A stretch of 64,000 bases of DNA, taken from positions 784,840 to 848,839 of the forward strand of contig NC_018261.1 of the NCBI RefSeq assembly GCF_000227135.1, given 5' to 3'. Within the stretch, counting starts at the first letter, position 1; the number at the start of each line of letters is the position of its first letter. Under the pieces are notes generated by a model that did not search any database, had not been told where the DNA came from, and saw only the letters and a list, made by a program, of their open reading frames with translations. Made by a program: the position numbers and the translations under genes. Positions 51,682-62,456 of this stretch are shown here, one piece after another. The stretch is from Leishmania donovani. Taxonomy: Eukaryota; Euglenozoa; Kinetoplastea; Trypanosomatida; Trypanosomatidae.

Positions 51682-53388
51682 TCATTTGCGCAGGCGGTAG
51701 TAGAAGAGAATGCTGTGGGCCCACCCAGCGTAGTTGCCAAACAGCTTCCAGAAGGCGTCCTGAATGACGTTATGATGCCGCTCGTACAACGGCGGGACAG
51801 GCGTTTTTCGTGAGGCACGCAGCAGCGACGCTGCAGAGCTTCTGCCTTCCTCTATCGCCTTCACGGTCGCTGGCGACGCGCCTTTCTTCACCTTAAGAGC
51901 CTCCGCCTGCTTCCTCCACTCCAGCAGCAGATTATCCGGTGACTGGGCTTCCTCCTCGGACAACAGACACCCTGGACGAGAACGCTTACGACCCACCGCC
52001 GCCGCGGCGCTTGGGGCGGCAAGGTACTCCACCGCAACTTGTGCCATGTGCGTGTCCACGGGAACAATGTGGGTGCGGTTGAGCGCGAAGAGCGCCACGC
52101 AGTCTGCCACTTTGCGCCCCACGCCCGGCAGGAGAAGCAGCATATCCCGTTGATGCTGGTGGTGGTAGTTGTGGTGGCTTAGCACAGCAGAGTAGAAGCC
52201 GTTTCGATAGCACGCCCCGTGTTGCTGTATTAGGTGTGGAGGGGAGTGCATCTTCCCTTTCACCGCCTTTTTGTCCTGGAGCGCTTGCGGAGGCAACTGT
52301 GTCCGGATAAAGTTGACAGCCTCCACAATGTACTTGCTACGGTAGCCGAAGCCGAGGTTGCGCAGCGTGTCCTCCGTGGCAGCTGCTAGCTGCTCGAGTG
52401 AGGGGAAGCTGTACACCGAAAGCCATTCCGCAGAGTTGGTGCTTGAACTGTGCGACCTCAGTGACGGAGATGCAATGGCGTCTCTCCTGGTGGCAGCGGC
52501 GTCCGATTGGAATTGCGTTTGTGGTACCTTGGACCGCGTATCAGCAGCCGACTTCCGCGGCTCTTGCACCTCACCAGTGGCGAGTTGGACGTCACATAGG
52601 TGGTCGCCGTAGGTGCGGGAGAGTGCGTAGATCATGCCTGTGATGCGCGTGACGTTGTTGTTCTGCGAGCACAGGAAGGAGAAAAGGCACGAGTGCAAAT
52701 CCTGCCGGACATGGCGGATGGGGATGTACAGATTTGCCTGTGCTTCGTCGTGCTCGCAAACACGCTGGCCGTGACCGCTGCGCAGGAATTCTCGGTGAAG
52801 GCGATTGCCGACGAGGTATTCCACAAGGGGATGCTTGCGAGTCTCTGGCGAGTCGGTCCACTCCTGCCATAGCTGGTCAAGATCGACATCGAGAGAGAGA
52901 TAGCGACTTAGCATCTCTTCGTCGCTCTCCCATACGGCGGGTGCTGATGATGCACCTGTGTGCCGCAATGATGATGAGAGTGGGCTCGTGCGACCCTTGC
53001 CACTTAGGCGAACTGGTTGAGCTAGCGGCCATAATCGCCGGTACTCTATCCAGCAGCATGGGCAGCAGTCGCTCTCGCCCACGGCAGCCTCCAAGGTGGA
53101 AGCAGGAGCGCTCGCCGCGTGCCGCCGCCTCGCCCGTGCCGGCACCGGCGGCTGTGGCGCGGTCCTTTGCAGTTCTTGTTTTTTCAGCTTTGCACTGCAC
53201 TGTACCTCGCGCAGCTCAAAGACGCCGTCGCCAATGGCACCGACAAATGTGCCGCGCGGCGTTCGGTACCAGTGAAAGCACTGGCCACCGCAAAGTGTCA
53301 TCTGAAGGCTCACCTTGGCTTTGAGAGACGACGTCAGCACCCGCCACGAGTGGCGAGCAGCCATACTCGACGTCGTCATCGGTGGCAT
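51682..53388 (-). CDS. OGG1: 8-oxoguanine DNA glycosylase/AP lyase
   Basis: A 568-aa OGG1: removes 8-oxoguanine opposite C and nicks the abasic site. In order: N-terminal OGG domain (VSLQMTLCGGQCFHWYR, 26-42), then SQNNNVTRITGM (241-252), which matches the human SSNNNIARITGM strand-wedge region (N243/N244, R248), then the helix-hairpin-helix PGVGRKVADC (421-430). Lys426 is the catalytic equivalent of human Lys249, and Asp445 (VPVD) of Asp268. The C-terminal AGWAHSILFYYRLR matches the human tail. It is longer than human OGG1 (345 aa) because of three low-complexity inserts (about 70-160, 270-320 and 370-415). The ATG at 53388 was chosen because a T12 tract and AG lie 20-50 nt upstream; the longer frame (36 codons) spans that tract. 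Probably nuclear and/or mitochondrial; no clear presequence. Confidence 0.92.
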   Translation of the reverse strand: MPPMTTSSMAARHSWRVLTSSLKAKVSLQMTLCGGQCFHWYRTPRGTFVGAIGDGVFELREVQCSAKLKKQELQRTAPQPPVPARARRRHAASAPASTLEAAVGESDCCPCCWIEYRRLWPLAQPVRLSGKGRTSPLSSSLRHTGASSAPAVWESDEEMLSRYLSLDVDLDQLWQEWTDSPETRKHPLVEYLVGNRLHREFLRSGHGQRVCEHDEAQANLYIPIRHVRQDLHSCLFSFLCSQNNNVTRITGMIYALSRTYGDHLCDVQLATGEVQEPRKSAADTRSKVPQTQFQSDAAATRRDAIASPSLRSHSSSTNSAEWLSVYSFPSLEQLAAATEDTLRNLGFGYRSKYIVEAVNFIRTQLPPQALQDKKAVKGKMHSPPHLIQQHGACYRNGFYSAVLSHHNYHHQHQRDMLLLLPGVGRKVADCVALFALNRTHIVPVDTHMAQVAVEYLAAPSAAAAVGRKRSRPGCLLSEEEAQSPDNLLLEWRKQAEALKVKKGASPATVKAIEEGRSSAASLLRASRKTPVPPLYERHHNVIQDAFWKLFGNYAGWAHSILFYYRLRK

Positions 53389-54249
53389 CCTTATCCGTGC
53401 GCAAAAGCATGCTAAACAGAGGAGCAGCAAAAAAAAAAAATGAGCGTGGCAGCGCCCTCCGCAGCGCAACGCGGAGGAACAACAAAGCGCAAGCACGCGG
53501 AAAGTGCCTCCGCGGCCTCTCAGTGCTGCTCCCTACGCGACGCTTCACCTCGCGACGATAGCGGAAGCGATGCTGTCGAGAGAAGACGTGAAAGAGCGCA
53601 AGCACGCAACACAAAAAGACAAGGAAAAGGGTGGAATCGAGAAGTGGTACGATGCACAACAAGAGAGGGGGCGTGCGGCCGCGCACACGCCAACCCACGC
53701 GCACTTAGAGAATGCAATTTGGAATCGAAACTGCTTTCACAAGCGAGTCGATAGAGGGGAAGGTGGAGTAGGCGGGAAACGTTGGCGACGCAGGAGGAGG
53801 AACAGCAAGCACTCATTCGAGCACAAGAAGAAAGCGTCGTTGAAATTTTTGGATTCGCTCAGCCATTCTGCCAGTGCCGCCATTCTACAACGTGCGCTGT
53901 AGGAAGCCTGCCCGCCCGCCCGCCCCCTCCCCCACGCACATACACCTTTGGTTGTTGCTGTTCAGCCTTTGCGCGTGATGTTCAGTCAATAAACAAACTC
54001 GGCGTTCTGGCGCTTCTTTTGCGCCCCCGTACTCGAGAGAGCCGCACGTCATCCAGACGCCGATGCCACGTTTTTGTTTGTGAATATATGAGTGCTAGTG
54101 TGAATTACGATTCTTTTTTTTTGGCAGTGCTAAAGCAGCTCTGTTGCAGGCATCACCTCCGCCGCGCAGAGAGGGTGGTGGTGCGAAGGGGTCAATGGCA
54201 CGTGCGAGCCCTCGAGTCCACCTCCTCCTTCGCGCTCGTGTCCAGGTGA
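53389..54249. other. Spacer between the 1545-aa gene and OGG1
   Basis: About 860 nt. OGG1 splice signals at the left end; the rest is the 3' UTR of the 1545-aa gene. No other gene. Confidence 0.5.
53412..53440 (-). promoter_or_regulatory. Predicted trans-splice acceptor of OGG1
   Basis: On the minus strand T12, then gctgctcctctgtttag, with AG at the complement of 53412-53413, 24 nt before the OGG1 ATG. An out-of-frame ATG occurs at 53410, one nt after the AG. Confidence 0.6.
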
Positions 54250-57200
54250 TCACGTGCCGCTCGCCGTTGCCGCTTTCTCCAGCATTCGCAACACCTCATC
54301 AGCCAGAACGCGGGTGGGGCGATCGGGGTGCATGAGGGCGATGGGCTGCAGCGCGGACGCGGCGGAGCTCAGAAGCCGCTGCCCATCTTCGAGCGCGCAC
54401 CAGGGTGAAGATGAAAAGCCCATACGGGTGGAAGGCGTCGACGTGACCATCTGCGTGTTCATTCCGTCCATGCTCAGGAAGAGCTCGGGAGCAGCGACAA
54501 GGACCGCAGAGAGGAGGCGGACGCCGACGATTTGCACCGCTGCCGACGCCGTAAACCGCACGCATCCGAGGGAAAAGCTCACCAGCGCCTCCCTCTCCTC
54601 CCACGCAAGCCGGAAAAGGAGAGACGACGAGGCCGACGACTTGTCTTCTGCCGAGTTGGTCAAGGCAGGGGCAGTGGGGCTGCCGATCTTGCGCGCCATC
54701 AGAACAGCCTGAAAAATGACACTGCATGCGTCCACGGCTGCACGACACTCGTGCCGTTCTCTCCCCACCACACTTCTGCAAGCAGCGTTCGACAGCTCCA
54801 CAATCGGGCGGAGGAAGCCGCGAAACCAACACAGCAGCAGACCCTTCGCATGGGCGGGGTGAAGAGAGATGGCGTTCAGCACGCACTGATGAACGCGGAT
54901 GCATAGCTGGAAACGCGCCAGCTGCCGGGCCCAATCGGTTTCACTGCCAGCGTCGTCGTACCTCGGCAGCTCCTCCGACGTCTCGCGCTTCTCGGCGTCT
55001 CTGTACGCCTTCGCCAACCCTGTCAGCGGCGTCTCAAGGAGGCTGTTGCACAAGGCGTAGAGAGCGGAGGTGTAACCGTTGCCGGAAGTCGGTAGAGAAG
55101 ATGACGTTGGAAAACCGTCGGCTTTGGATAGCGTCACAACGCCGACGACGGCTGCAGCATCGATAGCGGCGACGCACAGTCGCTGTTTCATGGCCTCCGC
55201 CTTTTCGCTCGAGCCCTGGTTGATAGGTATCCCTGGCCCCGCTTCGCCGGCTTCTCCCACTGAGTTCCCCTGCTGCGACGATGACAAGTTGACAGATATG
55301 TCCCCTTCCTCTTCCATCAGCCATTGGGGCAACGTGACAGTCAACAGTCGCTCCAGCGTGGCGCGGTACTCTAGGACAACCTGCAAGTCACTGGCCAAGT
55401 AACTGCCGTGATCTGCTGAAAGAGGCGCCGCCGTCGATGCCGATGGGTCGCTGTGCCGCGACGCTGTCTGCACACTCGCAGCGGCAAGGTACGATGACAC
55501 GCCGAAGAGATACACCCGATACGCAAACAGCCTCGACGACGACAGCTCGCCATCCGGCGAGTTCGAGGCGTTGGAGGGCTCATTGTCTTTTGCCTGTGCC
55601 GCTGTCCACCGCGTCCACGCGTGGAAGAAGAGCCTCGCCGGAAAGCGGCACACCACTTCCAACGCAACCCGCTGAATTTCCGGGTACGCGGCAAAAATCG
55701 TCGCATCCGACTTCGCCTCCATTGTGACGCCGCGCCAGAGGACTCGCCACAGTCGGCGCACAATAGTGGCAACGTCATCGTCGTCGTCCTCCTCCTCAGG
55801 TGAATCCACTGCCTCCGTCACGAATGTCGCGTCTGCAACGGCGAATGTTTTGGGGGCACAACTGCGTAAGCACAGGAGCGGCAGCAGCAGTGCGTGCAGG
55901 CGCGCCGACGCGCCTGCGTCGGCCCCGCTGCCGGTGCCCCCTGCACGGCAAGCAATGCGCGCCCACCTGTCATCAGGCGGTCCTTCCGTGGCCGACGCAC
56001 GTGCAAAGAACGTGTCCCAGATGGCTCGAAGGTGCATCTTGTTTAAGCGAGCCTGGGCAGCTGGCGAGAGGTCATCGTTGACGAGGCCGGTAAGCGAGGC
56101 GGTAAGCCGCACCATGTACTTCATGGCCCACTGCACCCACTCTACGACAGGGTCACCAGAGTCGCTGGCATAATCAGCTGTGCCGTCACCCGCTCCGCGG
56201 TTTGCTTGACGGGCCAGAAACTGAAGGAGAGGAAGGGAATGACAAGCGTACGTCCAGCTCGCTGCCGCCGCCCGCACCCACCGATCTGTGAGCGTCAGAA
56301 GCGCCGTCTGCAACTGCGCTTCCTTGCGACGCCAGTTGCCGGCGCGCGCTTCAGAAGATGATGGGTCCATCTCGGCCGCTGTGGTCGGCAGGGCAGCCGG
56401 TGTTGAGGACAAGTCGTGCGCCGATCCAGCAATACCATCAGCTGAGTAGAGGAGGGCCTGTGATAGAATGTCGCCTGGCGTCTGCGGAGTCGGTCGCCGC
56501 ACCATAGTAGGGTTCTGCTCGCTGTCTACACCGTCGGTATTCCTCTTGATCCCTCCAGGCGCGACTACAGCGCTGAGGGTGCCGCCGTTCGCCGCGGACT
56601 GGCACTGATACCCGCATTGCAACAGCAGGAGGTACGTCTCCGCTGTGTCCGTGTGTGCGGTGACAACGGAGGTCAACGCCGACAGCGCGGCGCTTTGCTT
56701 CCGTCCCGTGTCATCTCTTTGCACACAGAGGTGCAAGAGCGGGAGCAGCACGTCGTCCGGGTGCACCTTGGCAAACAAGGACGAGCTCAGCAGCCGCACG
56801 CACAGCTCCTCGTCCGGCAGCCGCAGCAACAGGTTCTCCGCAAGGAGTCTGAGTACGTGGCGTCGGCGTGCGCCTATAGACTTCGAATGGCCACCAAACC
56901 ACGGCGCCACGGTATCCGGCGCGCTGGAGCGCGAGGGACGTTCCTCCGCTGTGTCCTCCTCCGCGGCGCGCTGCTCCGAGACGAGGTCCGGTAGGTTACA
57001 CAGCACCTCCAGCACATGTCGCCGCGTGGCCGTGCTACCGTGCTCCAGCATACGAAACAGCGCCGGGATAAGACGGTATGGGTGCTCAAGAATAGACACG
57101 CACAGCAGCTCACCAACGCACCGCGACGCGGCGTCGTCCTCGCTCTCGAGTAGCTCTAGCAGCTGGTCGGACGAGTCCGCGGCGAAGCCAGCGAGAGCGC

Positions 57201-58887
57201 CGCTTCGCACCGCCGCGTCTAGCACGGCGCGCGAAAGCAGTGAGGCTAACCGAAGCACTCGCTCATTGCGGTACCGCAACGCCCGCTGTACCAGAAGAGC
57301 GTGGATCTGTTGTGTCACACCGCTGTCTGTGGCCCACAACTCCGCCTGCAGCGTTGTGGTGGGTGCGGCTGCGACGAGCGCGAGGCACGCACTTAAAGCC
57401 GCATCGGTCGCCATGAAGGTTGTCCGCTCGTTCTCCTTCGCATCGTGCAGGGTGGGCACGCGCAGAAGGGCGCTGGCCATGAACATCAAAACGTCCCTGT
57501 ACGCTGGCAGAACCAAACCTGCCGACGTCGTCGGCACGCCCAGGCCTCCATGCACGGCGACCCACACACCAGTCAAGTTGCGAACAAGGAAGCACATCTG
57601 CAGCGTGTGGGCCCATACCATCTCCGTCAGACTCTGTGCGTTGTGCGATGAAGCCCCGTTGAACTCGCGCGTCGCGTTGAGGAGCGAGTACTGCAGCAGT
57701 TCCTGGTGTTTGACCACATCTGTGAAGACGTCCTCGAGCTGCTTCGAGACAGCTGACAGCAGCGCCGTTGCCGGCGTCGCTGCTGTGCGGGGGCCGCGGT
57801 GGTCAAACTCCTCGGCAAGCCAACGAAAACCGCGTCGCAGCGCGTTGCGGACCATTGTGACGCACCCCCACAGGCACGCTGGAAGGTCACGATCGAGCAC
57901 CGGCGGGCGTTTCTTCTGCCTCCTTGGCTTGAGTGCTGCCTCTTTGGTGTCCACGGATGAGTCGGCCTCGGCGTCCATGTGCGCCAGCAGCACGTCCGTG
58001 GTGAGCCAGTACACACAGTGCACGACGAGGTGATTCAGCTCAACCGTCAGCCGGCTCGGCGGCGGGGCGGCGCCGCCCGCATCCGTCCTCCTCGCGGCGT
58101 GCAGTGCGCTCTCGCGCATCGACTCCTCCACGTAGCTCGCAACAGCCGGCACCATGCTCTGTGCAATGCCTGTGAACAGTTCTGTGTGTTCGGCGCACAG
58201 TCGCTGGCCCTCGACGTGGCCGCTGGCCAACATGCGAAGCGTGTTCGACAGGATGAGAAGAAATCCAAGCTGGTACCGTCGGTTTGCATGCACGAGCCGA
58301 ACAAATCGGTCATCGAGCTCCTTGTGCTCGCTGCTGCCCATCACAAAACCCCTCAGTGGCAGCCCTTGCAGTAGCGCTTGCGTCCACTCATGCGTGCAGC
58401 ATGGACGCTCGTTGCCCTGACCGTGGGCCGTCGCCGGGTCACAGAGAATGCGTGTGCTCAAAAAGATGGCACACTCCAAGTCCGCAGCAGAGCGGGTGGC
58501 CACAAGCGCCATGCGATACAGCACCGCTTGCCACCCGCGAAGCACGCACGCGTCCGTCGCCGTCGCCGCTGACAACGCGGCGTCGCGATGCGTCTCGCCC
58601 TCTTTGGAAGGGGCCAACGCAGGCTCATGATTCGCGGCCCCTATCCCTGCCCCCGTCAACGTGAGCGTGGTTGCACGGACACCGTACAGAAGCCCGCGGT
58701 ACGCCTGCTGCACCGAGTAGCTGCACATCTGCTCGTCTGTCGAAACCTTCTCATACAAAAGGCGTTGCAGCGAAGCCTCGAACGGCACCACGTCGACCAG
58801 CAGCGGCGAGGAGGTCAGGTAGGATGCTGCGGACGATTCTTGCCGCGGCACCGCCGACGGCGTAAGCAACAACGATGATGCGTTCAT
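54250..58887 (-). CDS. Large helical-repeat-type hypothetical protein, 1545 aa
   Basis: Family not recognised. The first true ATG is at 58887 (MNASSLLLTPSAVPRQESS); the frame is open ten codons further with a GTG. The protein is mostly alpha-helical with repeated hydrophobic helices throughout (for example LLLPLLHLCVQ, QLLELLESEDDAASRCVGELL, ATRRHVLEVLCNLPDLV), the texture of HEAT/ARM solenoids. It contains basic and acidic linkers such as KPRRQKKRPP and SPEEEDDDDDV. No membrane helix or catalytic motif. Candidate classes are transport receptors, nucleoporin scaffolds or chromatin HEAT proteins; the sequence does not decide. It is the most upstream gene seen in the unit, and its frame is intact. 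Confidence 0.75.
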   Translation of the reverse strand: MNASSLLLTPSAVPRQESSAASYLTSSPLLVDVVPFEASLQRLLYEKVSTDEQMCSYSVQQAYRGLLYGVRATTLTLTGAGIGAANHEPALAPSKEGETHRDAALSAATATDACVLRGWQAVLYRMALVATRSAADLECAIFLSTRILCDPATAHGQGNERPCCTHEWTQALLQGLPLRGFVMGSSEHKELDDRFVRLVHANRRYQLGFLLILSNTLRMLASGHVEGQRLCAEHTELFTGIAQSMVPAVASYVEESMRESALHAARRTDAGGAAPPPSRLTVELNHLVVHCVYWLTTDVLLAHMDAEADSSVDTKEAALKPRRQKKRPPVLDRDLPACLWGCVTMVRNALRRGFRWLAEEFDHRGPRTAATPATALLSAVSKQLEDVFTDVVKHQELLQYSLLNATREFNGASSHNAQSLTEMVWAHTLQMCFLVRNLTGVWVAVHGGLGVPTTSAGLVLPAYRDVLMFMASALLRVPTLHDAKENERTTFMATDAALSACLALVAAAPTTTLQAELWATDSGVTQQIHALLVQRALRYRNERVLRLASLLSRAVLDAAVRSGALAGFAADSSDQLLELLESEDDAASRCVGELLCVSILEHPYRLIPALFRMLEHGSTATRRHVLEVLCNLPDLVSEQRAAEEDTAEERPSRSSAPDTVAPWFGGHSKSIGARRRHVLRLLAENLLLRLPDEELCVRLLSSSLFAKVHPDDVLLPLLHLCVQRDDTGRKQSAALSALTSVVTAHTDTAETYLLLLQCGYQCQSAANGGTLSAVVAPGGIKRNTDGVDSEQNPTMVRRPTPQTPGDILSQALLYSADGIAGSAHDLSSTPAALPTTAAEMDPSSSEARAGNWRRKEAQLQTALLTLTDRWVRAAAASWTYACHSLPLLQFLARQANRGAGDGTADYASDSGDPVVEWVQWAMKYMVRLTASLTGLVNDDLSPAAQARLNKMHLRAIWDTFFARASATEGPPDDRWARIACRAGGTGSGADAGASARLHALLLPLLCLRSCAPKTFAVADATFVTEAVDSPEEEDDDDDVATIVRRLWRVLWRGVTMEAKSDATIFAAYPEIQRVALEVVCRFPARLFFHAWTRWTAAQAKDNEPSNASNSPDGELSSSRLFAYRVYLFGVSSYLAAASVQTASRHSDPSASTAAPLSADHGSYLASDLQVVLEYRATLERLLTVTLPQWLMEEEGDISVNLSSSQQGNSVGEAGEAGPGIPINQGSSEKAEAMKQRLCVAAIDAAAVVGVVTLSKADGFPTSSSLPTSGNGYTSALYALCNSLLETPLTGLAKAYRDAEKRETSEELPRYDDAGSETDWARQLARFQLCIRVHQCVLNAISLHPAHAKGLLLCWFRGFLRPIVELSNAACRSVVGRERHECRAAVDACSVIFQAVLMARKIGSPTAPALTNSAEDKSSASSSLLFRLAWEEREALVSFSLGCVRFTASAAVQIVGVRLLSAVLVAAPELFLSMDGMNTQMVTSTPSTRMGFSSSPWCALEDGQRLLSSAASALQPIALMHPDRPTRVLADEVLRMLEKAATASGT

Positions 58888-60161
58888 TGTACCCTCGTCT
58901 ACCTGCCCTCGAAGCACGAAACAGAAAAGGCGTGAGCGTCGCGAGAGCGCAGGAAGCGAGAAAGAAGGAGTGTTTGAATGGGGCAGCGGTGACAGAGTTT
59001 CCCGCGTGTTGCGGGGAGCGCGAAGCTTATCCTAATGGGAAGGTGCGGAGAGATGCAATACGGAACGCTAGCCCTTTCACATAGGTATGTATATATGAAT
59101 AATAGCAGCCCACAATATCTGTACGTGGGCAAGTGGGATCATTCCCTAGCGATGAAAACGAAAACAGAAGAAGGAAGGACGCGGCAGTGGCGCAGGTTGG
59201 AAGACACAGCCAAGCGCACATGGGGAGGTCGGAGAGTCATCAAAGAGAGAGACAGAGGAAGAGGGCGCACACATCGCGGGTAGCCGAAAAAAAAAAACAG
59301 CGAGATCTGCGTGTGTGTGCGTTTAGGGTAGCTCAAAGCCATAGCACCAGCCAAACAGGCAAAGCCGAGATGCGCCCCCCCCCGCCTACTTCTAGGCGGC
59401 GCCATCGCCACTTGCCACCGCGGAATTCCTGATACGCTTCTCAGTTTTACCTGTCCTGGGGAGTAGACAGGGTCAACGTCAGTTTGTTTCTGCTTGGCGT
59501 CATCAGTACCGTTGCCCACAACTCCGCAGAGAGGAACAGAAGGCCCACTCGGAGAGAGAGACACTGGAGCGCAGGACGAAGATGGACAGAAAACAAGAGA
59601 GGGAAAGCTAATAAACATGTAATGCAGGAAGGACAATAAGAAGTACGAAAACACAACAAAAACGCTGTCGGCGAAAGAAAACAGCAGCGAAAAATACGTG
59701 CACCGCGCACGGAGATGGACACTAAAGAACAGAGTTGCACCCTCGGAACGACGAGGAGGAGAAAATCGACGCAATACGAGCCTACAGCGTGTGTATGTCT
59801 GTGTGTGTGTGCGTGTGGACAAAGTGAAAAGCGACCAAGCACGAGACAAAATCAAAACCTCGAAAAAAAAAAAACGAGCAGAGAAAGTGATCGAGCTTTT
59901 AGAAACCCCCTCCACACACACACACACACAAACAGGCAGACATATGTAAGCAGACAAGCATGAAGGTAACAACCAAACAATCAGAAGCACACACACACAC
60001 GCAAACACAGGAGCAAAGAGTGCAGCTCCACAGCACAGACGCCTAGACGTAAGAAAGAAGGAAAGAAGGGAAGAAGGGAAGAAGGAAGGCGGGAGGAGGA
60101 GAGGGGATACAACGCGGCGGTGCAAGTTAGTGCTTTATTTCCCTCTCTTTCTTTCCCCTTT

Positions 60162-60192
<31 letters not shown>

Positions 60193-61439
60193 AGGGTCGG
60201 TGCGTAGGCAAGGGATGGGTAGGTTATTGTTGTGAAGGGCAGAAGGAAATAAGGTAGATAGAGCGAAAAAAAAAAGACTACAGCACACACACACATACAA
60301 GGACGAACGAGAACAGAGGTAACGAAGAAAACAAGCGAAGATGATAGCGTCAGAAAAGCGGTGGGCAGAGAGGGATTACACGGAGAGAGACACTGCAGTA
60401 CGCTAAAGAGTCACCAAAAGGCTGAGACAGAGACAGAGTGCAGCATCAGGAGTACGTGACGGGTAGGGAAAGGAAGGGGAGGAGGACAACAACACAAAAA
60501 AAAATAGAGCACATCAACACTTAAAAGAAAACAAAGAAGAGGCTCAGCCGGTAAAGAAAGAAAAGATGCAATGTAAAGAAAAGGGGACTGGGAAGAAAGA
60601 AGACAAGAGAGAGAAGTAAAGGGAGGGCGCAGATCTTCATACATGGCAACAGAGAAAAGGGGGAAAAACGAGTCATCCATGGCACCCTCTCACCACTACT
60701 CTAGTAGCGCGAACAAGAACAAAATCGGAGAGGGACACACAAATTCGGGTGAGAGAGCAACAATGAAAATAAACTAGACAAAGAGAAGGCAGCAGGAGCT
60801 GCACCAGCATACGAAACCAACAGCCACCCAAAGGGCAACACCACAGCAGAAGCACGTCTCCTGCCCTTTGCCATAGCAACTCGCTTTCAAACTGACATCA
60901 ACGCATTAGCACGTGAAAAGGGCAATAAAAAAATCTATATATATATATATATCGCACATTTTGAGAGCACATGCGAACGGCGATAACACGCACACACACA
61001 AAAAAAGGAGGAGAGGAACCACAACGCAAGAGGCAAAACGAGAGCACACAAAACGGCTTGAGGTACAGCGACAACGAGAAGTAGGTGGGGGGGGGGTATC
61101 GTGCGGTAGCGTGCGCGTGGGCGACAGAGGGAGAGGACGTCATGTAGGATCGACCCGCCTCACGTGCCAGCGAGTACACATACACACAAGCGAAAAGGCC
61201 ACCGACGAGAGAAAAAAGCGCGCCAATGCACATCAATGAAGACACTCATACGCTCACCGGCGCACGCAAACACCTATACAGAGACGAGCCAAAACAAAGA
61301 GTGGCGGAAGCGGAGAGTCACCAGCACAAAGGACGGGAGCGGCAAGAGACACTGAGACAAGAAAATTCACCTACATACAATTTCTTTTGCAGACGCGTAT
61401 ATTATCTGCCCTATAGCGTGAGTCCAGCTCCACCCCACC

Positions 61440-62130
61440 TCGCCCTGGCGCAGGCCTCCATTGCGCGGCACGAAGCAGGCCTAGGCGCGCGCGCTGCAGC
61501 AATGCGCCGACGCGGTCATGCGAGAGCACGGCCCCCTGCCTCAGCCTGTACCCACACCCACCCGCCGCGTCGCAGGTCGCCTCACAGCCGCTCCCTCACC
61601 ACNNNNNNNNNNNNNNNNNNNNNNNNNNNNNNNNNNNNNNNNNNNNNNNNNNNNNNNNNNNNNNNNNNNNNNNNNNNNNNNNNNNNNNNNNNNNNNNNNN
61701 NTTGCGCGGCACGAAGCAGGCCTAGGCGCGCGCGTTGCAGCAATGCGCCGACGCGGTCATGCGAGAGCACGGCCCCCTGCCTCAGCCTGTACCCACACCC
61801 ACCCGCCGCGTCGCAGGTCGCCTCACAGCCGCTCCCTCACCACGCCGGTCGCCACCTCTGGTGCAGTCCAGTAGGCGTGACACTCAGGCCCTCCACCACA
61901 CCAGGAGGCAGTGCTGAAGGCCGGCGGCAGGATACATTCGAGTCGCGCGGACACGCTGCCCGATCATAGGGGTGGCACAAGCTGTGGGCACTGCCGCCGG
62001 TCGCTCCGACGCAGCGCCGCGCAGGGCCTCCTCGCCGACGTGCGTAGCGGTAAGCATCACTCTGGCCTCTTCCTGTGTCAAGGGGACTGAACACTGGAAA
62101 GCCCCGTCGAGGTGTCCCTATCCTTCAACG
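61440..62130 (+). repeat. SIDER-like degenerate retroposon (copy 2), interrupted by gap
   Basis: GC-rich, non-coding sequence ending in an A-rich stretch (62126-62165). It contains the 32-nt core (62021-62052) shared with 7816-7847. Overall length about 0.5 kb after removing the duplicated piece and gap, and the A-rich end is as expected for Leishmania SIDER elements. Class assigned from memory. Confidence 0.5.
61603..61701. other. Assembly gap (99 N) with duplicated flanks
   Basis: Flanked by a 142-nt duplicate: 61461-61602 and 61702-61843 are the same apart from one difference (c at 61494, t at 61735). Confidence 0.97.
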
Positions 62131-62357
62131 TAGACAAAAAAGTGAAGAAAAACGACAAAAAAGAAAGAGAGCTCCTAACAAGGGCGAAAGTCCGGTAAGA
62201 AAGAGGAGCACCGACATACATAGCGGCAGTGGCGGTGGAAGTGTGCGGGTATGGAGGAGGGGCTGGCGACATGAAGTGCATGCATGTGAAAGAAGCCTCG
62301 CAGCGTTTTACAGGCGCAGGAACAACCGCAAAAGCGACACTCACACGCTGAGAGTGA
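62046..62357 (+). repeat. Left copy of a 312-nt duplicate across a 99-N gap
   Basis: Same as 62457-62768 with no visible difference; most of the copied sequence is ordinary unique-looking spacer, not repeat. Confidence 0.85.
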
Positions 62358-62456
62358 NNNNNNNNNNNNNNNNNNNNNNNNNNNNNNNNNNNNNNNNNNN
62401 NNNNNNNNNNNNNNNNNNNNNNNNNNNNNNNNNNNNNNNNNNNNNNNNNNNNNNNN
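62358..62456. other. Assembly gap (99 N) with duplicated flanks
   Basis: A 99-N run between two copies of the same 312 nt (62046-62357 and 62457-62768). Confidence 0.99.

Noticed and set aside
56645..58033. Plus-strand frame of 462 codons
   Set aside because: Antisense to the 1545-aa gene; Ser/Arg/Cys-rich shadow composition.
59139..60125. Minus-strand frame of 328 codons with many Phe/Leu/Ser
   Set aside because: Translation of pyrimidine-rich spacer including CA/GT runs (repeats of Cys-Val and His-Thr); no protein-like regions.
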